Below, piece by piece: positions 24,574 to 32,257 of a stretch of DNA of 38,601 bases. The stretch is from Fontivivens sp964399735. GTDB taxonomy: Bacteria; Zhuqueibacterota; Zhuqueibacteria; Residuimicrobiales; Krinioviventaceae. Position numbers and translations under genes: made by a program. The DNA lies in the NCBI GenBank assembly GCA_964399735.1, contig CAYNSO010000024.1:1-38601 (forward strand), given 5' to 3'. The notes under the pieces were generated by a model that worked only from the letters and a program-made list of their open reading frames with translations, had not been told where the DNA came from and did not search any database. The stretch's first letter is position 1; every line of letters starts with the position of its first letter.

Positions 24574-27216
24574 TTAAAATTCAAAGTTAACGCCAATAGT
24601 CGGAACAAAAGGAAACATGCCCACCCCTTTACGGGTTGCCGGTTGGGGTTTGCCGACAGAATCAAATTTCTGCTCCAGGTCATAATTATACATGAAAATA
24701 TTTTTATTATTGGATAAATTTATAATCTGGAAAAACGGCTGCATGGACCAGTTTTTGAATTTGTAATCACGCGAAACACTGACATCGATACGAAAATAAC
24801 CGGGGTAGCGTTGCGATGCTTTTTCATCTTTTACCGGAATGGGGTAGGCAGTTACAGAAAAGGGCTCATCGCTTAATATGTAATTATTCTTCCAGCCGAT
24901 AGTTGGTGTTTCCGGGAAACCGGAGGCAAAAGTCAAACGGCTCCCCAGTTGCCATTGTTCTGAAACTTTATACCCGGCAACAATTGTTAAAGAGTGGCGT
25001 CGATCATAGTTGGGATAATAGGTAATATAATCCTTTTTAAATGTAGAACCGGCAATAAAATTAGATGGCCGCGCTGTTTGAATTGTTTTACGGGTATTGG
25101 CCAACGTATAACCAACCCAGCCGGTCAGTTTGCCATACTGTTTACGTAATAAAAATTCCAAACCGGTAGCATAGCCCCATCCGGTTAAAAAGTCGTCATT
25201 TTCGCCCTTGTCGCCCATTTCATTCAGATCGAGCAAATCATTATAATCTTTATAATAGGCTTCGGCAGAAAACATATATTCATCATTATTAAACAAGTAT
25301 TCTATACCTGCAATATAATGAAAAGCCCGGATTGGTTTGTAGCGTTGATCTATCGGGAACCACAGATCCAGCAACCGCAAATAGCTGAGAAAATCAATAT
25401 CTTCGGGATTAAAAGTATAAAAATATTGATGATACACCCCGAAAGACGCTTTCAGATTGATATTATCCTGTAGCCGGTAGCGGGCGCCGATGCGCGGATC
25501 AACACGAAAATAATCGCCCAGGTTGTAATAGGTAAAGCGCATGCCGCTTTGGATATTGAATAACGGGGAGAGCTTCCAGTCGTCCTGGATGTAGCTGGAA
25601 TAGAACTGTGATTGCCGCTCATAATCCATCAACTTGAACTCGTTAAACTTTAAAAAGATTTTAAAACGTAATTGCTGATATTGCATGCCAAGCTTTACTT
25701 CATGTTTATCGGACATGTACCAGGTCAGATCGCCATTCATAGAATAGTCCTGTATCAGATCCTCCGCCCTGCCGGATTCATCATAATAATCTCCCAAATA
25801 TTTAACCCGAAAACGGCTGCGGGTGAAAAGGAACTCGGAAAACAGTTTGGGATTAAAAATATATTGCCATTTCAGAGCAGTGGAAAAATTACCAAATCGA
25901 ATATCCGTCACTTCTGTGGTGGTACGGAAACGGTTAATTCTATCATCATAATTATAAACATCTTCTTCCGCATGCAAAATATCGTCGCCATAAAATCCGC
26001 TCAAAGTAATTTTATTGTTTGGCGAGAAAGAATAATTGACCTTGCCATTAAAATCATAAAAATAATAGGGAAAATCAAAATCGGAATCTGCCACGTTGCC
26101 GCGGACAAAAGTATTGTATAAAACATCGAAATAGGTTCGGCGCCCGCTTATTAAAAACGAGCCGTTGGGGATCGGTCCCTCCAATAATAACCGGGAGCTT
26201 AGCAAACTAACGCTGCCTTTGCCGTGAAATTGCTGATTATTACCATCCCGGTTGGTAACGGAAATGACTGAGGAAACCGCATTGCCATAACGGGTTGGAA
26301 ATCCGCCCAATGAAATATCCACGCTTTTAATCGCATCCGTATTAAAAGTGCTAAACACCCCGCCAAGATGATAGGGATTATAAATGCGCACATCATCCAG
26401 TAAAATAATATTTTCAGATGGATTGCCGCCACGAATATAGAGAGCGCTGGAAAAGTCGCTTTGCGTTGTAACACCGGGCAGGGTTTGCAGGGTGCGGAAT
26501 AAATCGGCTTCAACCAGCGCCGGGGTTGAATGGATGTCGCGTGGAGATAGCTGTATTGCGCTTGACTCAATCTGGCGCTCAAATTTTTCCCGGTCGGCGG
26601 TTTTAATTACTGTCTCTCCCAAAAGCGCACTCACAGGGAGCATAAAATCAAAAGTAACAGTTTCACCACCGGAAAAAACAACTTTTTTTTCCAGAGGCGC
26701 ATACCCCAGCATCATAGCTTTAACAATATATGAGCCATCCGGAATTTTCGGGATTACATAATAGCCGTTCTCATCCGCAGCGTCGCCAATAAACAAATCC
26801 TCAATAATGACGGTTGTATATGGTATAGTCTCTCCATTTTCAACATCCCGAACAAACCCCTTCAAGGTATTGAGTCGATTTTTTTGACCACTACCCCTGT
26901 CTGATTTTGGTATAATGATATACTGCGGCCCCGTTTTTTTCCAGGTAAGAGGGGTGGATTGTAATAATATGGTCAAACCACGGGCAATTGTTACATTATC
27001 CGCTTTTGCAGTTATAGTTACACCCAAGACTTGTTTTTCCTGGTAAACAATCGGCAGGTTATATTTTTCAACAAGCTGGTTAAGCGCCAGCCTTAATTCG
27101 GTGTGCTGAAATGAAAAAGAAATGTGCTTTTCTTTTTTTTGTGCAAATAAATCCCCGTTAACTGTCACGAACAGAATGAGAAGGAGATGTATCGAAAACA
27201 ATAATCTTATCTTCAA
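24574..27216 (-). CDS. STN-domain TonB-dependent receptor with carboxypeptidase-like domain
   Basis: This 880-residue receptor begins at a TTG with AAGGAG seven bases upstream. Order of parts: signal peptide (1-25, ending in LFA), STN domain (about 33-100, LRLALNQLVEKYNLPIVY) that contacts an anti-sigma factor in the periplasm, CarboxypepD_reg-like domain (about 118-200, LKGFVRDVENGETIPYTTVIIEDL), plug (LPGVTTQSDFSSALYIRGGNPSENIILLDDVRIYNPYHLGG), and barrel ending in GVNFEF. It overlaps the FecR gene by 59 bases. With the sigma factor and FecR upstream it forms a cell-surface-signalling uptake system in which cargo binding induces the operon. Cargo is unknown. Confidence 0.95.
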   Translation of the reverse strand: MKIRLLFSIHLLLILFVTVNGDLFAQKKEKHISFSFQHTELRLALNQLVEKYNLPIVYQEKQVLGVTITAKADNVTIARGLTILLQSTPLTWKKTGPQYIIIPKSDRGSGQKNRLNTLKGFVRDVENGETIPYTTVIIEDLFIGDAADENGYYVIPKIPDGSYIVKAMMLGYAPLEKKVVFSGGETVTFDFMLPVSALLGETVIKTADREKFERQIESSAIQLSPRDIHSTPALVEADLFRTLQTLPGVTTQSDFSSALYIRGGNPSENIILLDDVRIYNPYHLGGVFSTFNTDAIKSVDISLGGFPTRYGNAVSSVISVTNRDGNNQQFHGKGSVSLLSSRLLLEGPIPNGSFLISGRRTYFDVLYNTFVRGNVADSDFDFPYYFYDFNGKVNYSFSPNNKITLSGFYGDDILHAEEDVYNYDDRINRFRTTTEVTDIRFGNFSTALKWQYIFNPKLFSEFLFTRSRFRVKYLGDYYDESGRAEDLIQDYSMNGDLTWYMSDKHEVKLGMQYQQLRFKIFLKFNEFKLMDYERQSQFYSSYIQDDWKLSPLFNIQSGMRFTYYNLGDYFRVDPRIGARYRLQDNINLKASFGVYHQYFYTFNPEDIDFLSYLRLLDLWFPIDQRYKPIRAFHYIAGIEYLFNNDEYMFSAEAYYKDYNDLLDLNEMGDKGENDDFLTGWGYATGLEFLLRKQYGKLTGWVGYTLANTRKTIQTARPSNFIAGSTFKKDYITYYPNYDRRHSLTIVAGYKVSEQWQLGSRLTFASGFPETPTIGWKNNYILSDEPFSVTAYPIPVKDEKASQRYPGYFRIDVSVSRDYKFKNWSMQPFFQIINLSNNKNIFMYNYDLEQKFDSVGKPQPATRKGVGMFPFVPTIGVNFEF

Positions 27217-28099
27217 AATGATACTCCTTGTTTACAAGTATGCTGAGAGTATTCAATATTTCGTCAATAGCGCCGGCGTCAAAAAGACCTGATATTTCTG
27301 TTTGCGCCAGCGCTTGATCAGTAATGCGAATCTGTACGTCAAAAAGACGCTCGATTTCATCGCATACTTCACGAAATGATGAATTATTGACGGTTATTTT
27401 ATGATTCATCCAGAAAGGAAACTGGCTGAAACTACAGTTTTGCAATGGTTCCGGGAATTGCCCGGCACGGCGGGAAACATATTGCTTTGCAGTCAGGCAG
27501 ATACTACTATCCCGGCCGGCATTTCGCACAGTCAATTGCACCACACCTTCATTAACGGTAATTTCAATTCGGCTGTTTCGTTCACGTACATTAAATTCTG
27601 TGCCAATAACCTGTACCGAACCAGTTTCTGTACTAATGATAAACGGATGTTCAGCAGGAGTCACCTGGAAACAGGCTTCTCCGCTTAATTGTACATTGCG
27701 GTTCCTGTCATTAAAGCCTTCAAGTACTGTCAGGCGGCTATCACAATTTAATTGTACAACCGATTGATCAGCCAGAGTCACAGTTTTTTGCTGCTGATTA
27801 ACAGTACTAAATTCAATGATACTATCAGGTCGTTTCATGACCATCAAGATCAGGAAACCCGCAATACAAACCATTCCCAGGGCGGCAGTCAATTTCAACG
27901 CCGGGAAGACGTTAACAGGGCGGGCAACAAACTCTTGCTGCCTGATCCGACGCCTTAAAATATCCCACTCTTGCTCTACATCAGGTGGAGTGGGAATGCA
28001 ATAATACTCCGGCGCATTCAGATCAATAGAATCATTTTGACTGATCCCTGTTTCAGGATTCCTTTTTTTAAAACCAAACCAGTTAATAATTGAATTCAT
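27158..28099 (-). CDS. FecR-family anti-sigma factor
   Basis: This is a single-pass inner-membrane protein of about 313 residues. A cytosolic N-terminal part of some 75 residues is followed by one membrane helix (LKLTAALGMVCIAGFLILMVM). The periplasmic FecR domain has the typical TVTLADQSVVQLNCDSRLTV, GEACFQVTP, HPFIISTETGSVQVIGTEFNVRE blocks, and the C-terminal DUF4974-like part is VCDEIERLFDVQIRI. I chose the ATG at 28099, with AGGA five bases upstream, over a GTG at 28150 without a ribosome site. It would hold the upstream sigma factor inactive until the STN receptor signals cargo. The C-terminal end overlaps the receptor start. Confidence 0.92.
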   Translation of the reverse strand: MNSIINWFGFKKRNPETGISQNDSIDLNAPEYYCIPTPPDVEQEWDILRRRIRQQEFVARPVNVFPALKLTAALGMVCIAGFLILMVMKRPDSIIEFSTVNQQQKTVTLADQSVVQLNCDSRLTVLEGFNDRNRNVQLSGEACFQVTPAEHPFIISTETGSVQVIGTEFNVRERNSRIEITVNEGVVQLTVRNAGRDSSICLTAKQYVSRRAGQFPEPLQNCSFSQFPFWMNHKITVNNSSFREVCDEIERLFDVQIRITDQALAQTEISGLFDAGAIDEILNTLSILVNKEYHFEDKIIVFDTSPSHSVRDS

Positions 28100-28179
28100 A
28101 ATTTCCTCTCCGGACAGGACAGCAATGCAGACGCAGCGCTGTGAATTCACTATATATACGTTTATAAAGTAAAGTACAC

Positions 28180-28728
28180 CTAGATAAATTTTATTAATTT
28201 TTTACGAACTAGTTGTAAAGCACGGGACAACTGATTTTCGACTGTTTTGAGACTGATATTTAATGTTGCGGCAATTTCAGGAGCGGACAAGCCTTCAAAG
28301 CGGCTCATTATAAATACAGTACGGCACCTGGCAGGTAAATAGCGGTTCACAATCTGGTGCAGAGCCTGTTGCAATTGCTGAAAATGGACGTTCTCACCCG
28401 GTTCCGATCCGGCAGGAGAATTATCAGGATAATAATTCTCTCGGTGTTTGTCAACCACCGAACGATGCCGGTAATGATCTTTGAGCAGGTTTTCAGAAAT
28501 TTTAATTAGAAATGCCTTAAAAGAACGATTGGGGTCCAGGCGGCAACGATGCTGCCAGACGCGGATAAATGTTTCTTGCGCAATATCCCGCGCCAGGTCA
28601 TAATCGCGGCAGCGTCCACATATATAACGGAACAGCCCCGGGTGAAAGCCGGTAAATAACTCATGAAAAGCGCTCATATCGCCCTGGTTGACTCTGGAGA
28701 TTAATAGTACAAGCTGTTCCTGATCCAT
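28180..28728 (-). CDS. ECF-family RNA polymerase sigma factor
   Basis: The ~182-residue protein has sigma region 2 (AFHELFTGFHPGLFRYICGRCRDYDLARDIAQETFIRVWQHR) and region 4 (LPARCRTVFIMSRFEGLSAPEIAATLNISLKTVENQLSRALQLVRKKL) and no region 1 or 3, the ECF layout of the FecI-like/sigma-70 family 1 type. The ATG at 28728 begins a normal-length protein (MDQEQLV); the frame stays open 31 codons further upstream but that part looks unlike a sigma factor. It should direct transcription of the FecR-receptor-DUF4249 operon, from which it is separated by about 80 bases. An inverted repeat lies about 85 bases upstream. Confidence 0.94.
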   Translation of the reverse strand: MDQEQLVLLISRVNQGDMSAFHELFTGFHPGLFRYICGRCRDYDLARDIAQETFIRVWQHRCRLDPNRSFKAFLIKISENLLKDHYRHRSVVDKHRENYYPDNSPAGSEPGENVHFQQLQQALHQIVNRYLPARCRTVFIMSRFEGLSAPEIAATLNISLKTVENQLSRALQLVRKKLIKFI

Positions 28729-28812
28729 AATATCCGCTACCCTGTATAAATAACCATGAGGTGATTTGAATTTGTAGCATAATTTAATAAAAAAACTGAT
28801 AATAATAAAGCG

Positions 28813-28833
28813 GTAGCACAATTCAATTGCTAC
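28813..28833. promoter_or_regulatory. Inverted repeat upstream of the sigma-factor gene
   Basis: GTAGC and GCTAC frame an imperfect AATT-rich palindrome whose arms are GTAGCACAATT and AATTGCTAC. It lies in the leader or promoter region of the ECF sigma gene and could be an operator or a short hairpin. No U tract follows on either strand. Confidence 0.35.
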
Positions 28834-29094
28834 TAAAATTATTCAACTAGTTTTAATACAGGGAAAATAAAAATTAGTTACAAAACATTAGGGGGAAAAA
28901 AGAAGAAAAATTCTGCTTCCAACCAGAAACAAAAATTGCCATTAGCATTATTTGTACCGGTAAAGGAATCGGGGCTGCAGAGCAATAATTACAAATTCAC
29001 AACAAGTGCAAATAATAAAACGGCAAACACTTTGCGGGTCAACAATTAACTGTATACACAAGAACAAGTTTACAACAGGCAATAAAGTATAGCA

Positions 29095-29289
29095 TTACAT
29101 ATATAAATCAATATGCCCTTCAGGGGCAACATTAACATTGGACTGGTACATCATTTTGAGCAATGCGTTGGCCTGCTGCTTTGTCTGTTCCTGCGTCTGT
29201 TTGACCACAGCCATAGAGATTTGCTCGCGAACACTCGCAGCTTTCATATCGGCGGCTATCGAAGCCATATTTGTTATATTTAGTTCCAT
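29095..29289 (-). CDS. Small YjfB-like putative motility protein
   Basis: The 64-residue product (MELNITNMASIAADMKAA...) matches the pattern of the YjfB_motility family: a short N-terminal IxxMAS-type segment, then one amphipathic helix with VREQISMAVVKQTQEQTKQQANALLKMM. Family members are small proteins often associated with flagellar genes, with unknown biochemistry. I preferred the ATG at 29289 by family length; an upstream in-frame TTG (29328) and ATG (29307) exist, and none has a clear ribosome site. It stands alone between the sigma-factor gene and the Tat-exported epimerase gene. No other motility gene is in the window. Confidence 0.6.
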   Translation of the reverse strand: MELNITNMASIAADMKAASVREQISMAVVKQTQEQTKQQANALLKMMYQSNVNVAPEGHIDLYM

Positions 29290-29328
29290 ATTACAAGTAT
29301 CGGACATTCCAGTAAAAACTTGAGACAA

Positions 29329-29649
29329 TTATTAACAAACAATAATGATTTATCACTTGATAATGAAAAGAAACCGTATCGGTTTGGATTATGTTTATAA
29401 TTTATATTCTCAAATTAGAATTATCAGTCGGGCAATTTGACCAAATTTTTTTTATTGCATAAGCAGATAAAAATCACTACTATTTCTATTGCCCCGTGTA
29501 CTTGCGGGCCGACAATAAAGATAATGACCATAATGTATTGCTATTATTTGGGTACAAAAACAGGCTAGAACCTGATTTGGTAACATGCGTTATACAATAA
29601 AGACCCTGGTTCTAAAAGTCAACATATACAACTTGAAAGGAGTTATTTG
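29329..29649. other. Intergenic region with palindrome
   Basis: This ~320-base gap precedes the rightward sugar cluster. It contains the 15-base odd palindrome AAACCGTATCGGTTT at 29371-29385, which could be an operator for a regulator of the cluster, and the inverted pair TAGAACC/GGTTCTA around 29566-29615. A strong ribosome site AAAGGAG precedes the next ATG. Confidence 0.45.
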
Positions 29650-30633
29650 ATGAAACGTAGAGATTTTCTTAAAAACACTGCGGGAATGGCGCTTTTTGCG
29701 GGAACAATTCCCCTTTTAAACAGTAGTTGTCAGGCGAAACAAAGAAAACTGGATAAAGTAGGTTTGCAGCTTTACAGTGTGCGCCAGCTTATGCAGCAAG
29801 ACTTTACCGGCACCATAACCCGGGTCGTCCAGGCTGGTTATGACCAGGTGGAATTTGCCGGTTACTATAATCATTCACCCGAAGAGATCAAAGCGCTGCT
29901 GGATAAACTGGCTATCACCTCCCCTGCCAACCACACACAATACAACACCCTTAAAGAAGATACCATTGAGCAAACCATTAATGCAGCAAAAATTATCGGC
30001 CATGAATACCTGGTACTGCCCTCGCTGCCGATGGAATTCCCCAGACCGCCAAGACAACAACCGCAAGGCAATCAACCGGGACAAAAACCACCGGAAGGTC
30101 AAAAGCCATCGGAAAATCAAAAACCACCGGAAGGTCAACCGGTACAACCACCCCGGCAAAGACCGCAAATGCCGGCTTTTACCCTGGATAAAGTTAAAGA
30201 ATTTGCCGCTATCTTTAACCGCATAGGAGAAACCTGCAAACAAGCTGGATTAGGATTTGCCTATCACAATCATAGTATGGAATTTAATAAAATTGAAGGC
30301 AGTGAAGATATTATGTATGATGTTTTGCTCAAAGAAAGCAATCCAGAATATGTCGATTTTGAAATGGATTTGGGCTGGGCAGTTGCCGCAGGCGCTGACC
30401 CGCTGGCATATTTTGATAAATTCCCGGGTCGTTTCAAACTATTCCATGTGAAAGATATGAATGCAGAAAATCAATCGGTGGTGAATGGTCAGGGTGTAAT
30501 AGATTTTGCACCCATTTTTGCCCAATCGGAAAAAGCCGGTGTTAAATACTATATTGTTGAATATGAAGGTCGCGAAGAACCCATGGCCAGTGTTGAAGCA
30601 GGCGTAAAATTTTTAAAGAATATGACCTTTTAA
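29650..30633 (+). CDS. Tat-exported sugar phosphate isomerase/epimerase-like TIM-barrel protein
   Basis: The 327-residue protein starts with a twin-arginine signal, MKRRDFLKNTAGMALFAG, followed by LLNSSC, a possible lipobox. The body is a xylose-isomerase-like (AP_endonuc_2) barrel with likely metal or substrate residues in VEFAG, YHNHSMEF, FEMDLGW, LFHVKDM and YIVEYEG. These enzymes epimerise or isomerise sugars. Tat export implies folding with the metal in the cytoplasm and activity in the periplasm. About 45 residues of Pro/Gln/Arg-rich low-complexity sequence (from PRPPRQQPQ to RQRPQMP, with repeated GQKPPEG units) interrupt the barrel after strand LVLPSLPM. AAAGGAG lies seven bases before the ATG. 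It forms an operon with the oxidoreductase 53 bases downstream. Confidence 0.9.
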   Translation: MKRRDFLKNTAGMALFAGTIPLLNSSCQAKQRKLDKVGLQLYSVRQLMQQDFTGTITRVVQAGYDQVEFAGYYNHSPEEIKALLDKLAITSPANHTQYNTLKEDTIEQTINAAKIIGHEYLVLPSLPMEFPRPPRQQPQGNQPGQKPPEGQKPSENQKPPEGQPVQPPRQRPQMPAFTLDKVKEFAAIFNRIGETCKQAGLGFAYHNHSMEFNKIEGSEDIMYDVLLKESNPEYVDFEMDLGWAVAAGADPLAYFDKFPGRFKLFHVKDMNAENQSVVNGQGVIDFAPIFAQSEKAGVKYYIVEYEGREEPMASVEAGVKFLKNMTF

Positions 30634-30686
30634 TACTGATAGACTGATTCGGATCGTGCAATCAAATATATAAAGGAGTAAGAGTA

Positions 30687-32168
30687 ATGGAAAAGAAGAA
30701 TAATCAGGAAGGTCAAAAAAATAGCAACCTGTCACGTCGCAAATTTATCGGTTTAACCGGGGCCTCAATGGCTGCTTTTACCATTGTGCCACGCCATGTA
30801 TTGGGCGGCGATGGTTATACGGCGCCCAGCGATATGCTCAATATAGCCGGCATTGGCGTTGGCGGTATGGGAAAACGCAATATTATGTCAATCAGCACCC
30901 CGGAAGCCATGCTGGAAAATATGAAACAACAGCAACAACAAGCGCAAACCCAGGGAAACAACAATGGAGACCAACCACGTCCGCCTCGCAGAAGAGGATT
31001 TGGCGAACCGAAAAACCTGGCAAATATTTATGCCCTCTGCGATGTGGATGATGAATATGCCGGCGAAACTTTTAAATCGTATCCAAAAGCCAAAATCTAT
31101 AAAGACTATCGCAAGATGCTCGACGAAGAAAAGGAAATTGATGCGGTTGTTATTGCCACCCCCGATCACACCCACGCTGTAATTGCCATGTATGCTATGG
31201 AAAGGGGCAAACATATTTTTTGCCAAAAGCCTCTAACGAGGACAATTTACGAAGCCCGAAAACTGGCCGAAGCAGCAAAAAAGTATAATGTGGTTACGCA
31301 AATGGGCAACCAGGGTCACGCCAGCGAAGACGCCCGCCTGATCAAAGAATGGATACAGGATGGCGCCATTGGTCAAGTCCGAAAAGTTGCTGTTTGGACA
31401 AATCGTCCAATCTGGCCGCAAGGCGACCTGACTCGCCCCGACGAAGCCCCTGTTCCGGCAACACTGGATTGGGATTTATGGCTAGGGCCGGCGCCGTTAA
31501 AGCCCTATCATCCGGATGTCTGCCATTTCAACTGGCGCGGCTGGCGCGATTATGGCACCGGCGCTTTGGGCGATATGGGTGCGCATCTGATCGACCATCC
31601 CTTCTGGGCGCTGGATCTCGGTCAACCTCTGAGCGTTCAAGCCAGTTCCACCATTTACAGCGATGAAGCTTTCCCGGTTGCTTCCATTGTTACTTATGAA
31701 TTTGCCGCTCGCGACAATATGCCGCCTGTAAAAATGACCTGGTATGACGGCGGCTTGTTGCCGGAACGTCCCGATGAGTTGGAACCCGGTCGTATGATGG
31801 GAACCGGCGGCAGCGGTGTATTTTATTATGGCGACAAGGGGATGTTGATGCATGGCGATTATGGCAACGGCCCGCGCTTGATTCCCGAAACAAAAATGAA
31901 AGAATACCAGAAACCGGAAAAGACTATTCCCCGCTCGCCCGGTATTCATGAAGAATGGATAGAAGCAATTAAAAACGGCGGTAAATCTACAACCGATTTC
32001 TCCTATTCCGGCCCATTGACCGAGACCATGCTGCTTGGTAACGTAGCCATACTGATGAAAAAAAGAAATACCAAACTGCTTTGGGATTCGGCAAATATGA
32101 AATTCACAAATATGGAAGATGCTAATGAACTGGTGCATTACCAATATCGTGAAGGCTGGTCATTATAA
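30687..32168 (+). CDS. Tat-exported Gfo/Idh/MocA-family oxidoreductase
   Basis: The 493-residue protein has a twin-arginine signal (SRRKFIGLTGASMAAFTIV). The Rossmann nucleotide motif is IAGIGVGGMGKRN, followed by DAVVIATPDHTHA and the conserved lysine motif CQKPLTRT. The C-terminal half has GALGDMGAHLIDHPFWAL. Members oxidise or reduce sugars or sugar acids with tightly bound NAD(P), and the Tat signal suggests that the cofactor is loaded before export. Between the glycine-rich motif and NIYALCDVDD lies an inserted stretch of about 45 residues rich in Gln, Asn, Pro and Arg, similar in composition to the insert in the upstream protein. AAAGGAG precedes the ATG. A strong terminator follows. 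Confidence 0.93.
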   Translation: MEKKNNQEGQKNSNLSRRKFIGLTGASMAAFTIVPRHVLGGDGYTAPSDMLNIAGIGVGGMGKRNIMSISTPEAMLENMKQQQQQAQTQGNNNGDQPRPPRRRGFGEPKNLANIYALCDVDDEYAGETFKSYPKAKIYKDYRKMLDEEKEIDAVVIATPDHTHAVIAMYAMERGKHIFCQKPLTRTIYEARKLAEAAKKYNVVTQMGNQGHASEDARLIKEWIQDGAIGQVRKVAVWTNRPIWPQGDLTRPDEAPVPATLDWDLWLGPAPLKPYHPDVCHFNWRGWRDYGTGALGDMGAHLIDHPFWALDLGQPLSVQASSTIYSDEAFPVASIVTYEFAARDNMPPVKMTWYDGGLLPERPDELEPGRMMGTGGSGVFYYGDKGMLMHGDYGNGPRLIPETKMKEYQKPEKTIPRSPGIHEEWIEAIKNGGKSTTDFSYSGPLTETMLLGNVAILMKKRNTKLLWDSANMKFTNMEDANELVHYQYREGWSL

Positions 32169-32185
32169 AATTTCCTGAACCATGA

Positions 32186-32219
32186 TTGAAACGCCGGGAA
32201 AAAACCTCCGGCGTTTCAA
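32186..32219 (+). terminator. Rho-independent terminator
   Basis: A perfect 12-bp stem (TTGAAACGCCGG with CCGGCGTTTCAA, ten-base loop) is followed by TTTTAA. It ends the epimerase-oxidoreductase operon. Because it covers the first codons of the longest open frame of the next gene, the start of that gene must lie further downstream. Confidence 0.85.
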
Positions 32220-32257
32220 TTTTAATGAATAAAATAATTATCAAAAGGGCAATAACA

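Noticed and set aside
28729..28821. N-terminal extension of the sigma factor
   Set aside because: The 31 extra residues are hydrophobic and basic, unlike ECF sigma region 2, and the protein from 28728 has the normal length.
29840..30243. Overlapping frames of 122-128 codons inside the epimerase gene
   Set aside because: They are shadows created by the repetitive Pro/Gln-coding insert and have no ribosome sites or recognisable motifs.
32186..32257. Longer GH26 start at 32186
   Set aside because: The first codons lie inside a perfect terminator hairpin, while the ATG at 32258 has a good ribosome site and a normal signal peptide.
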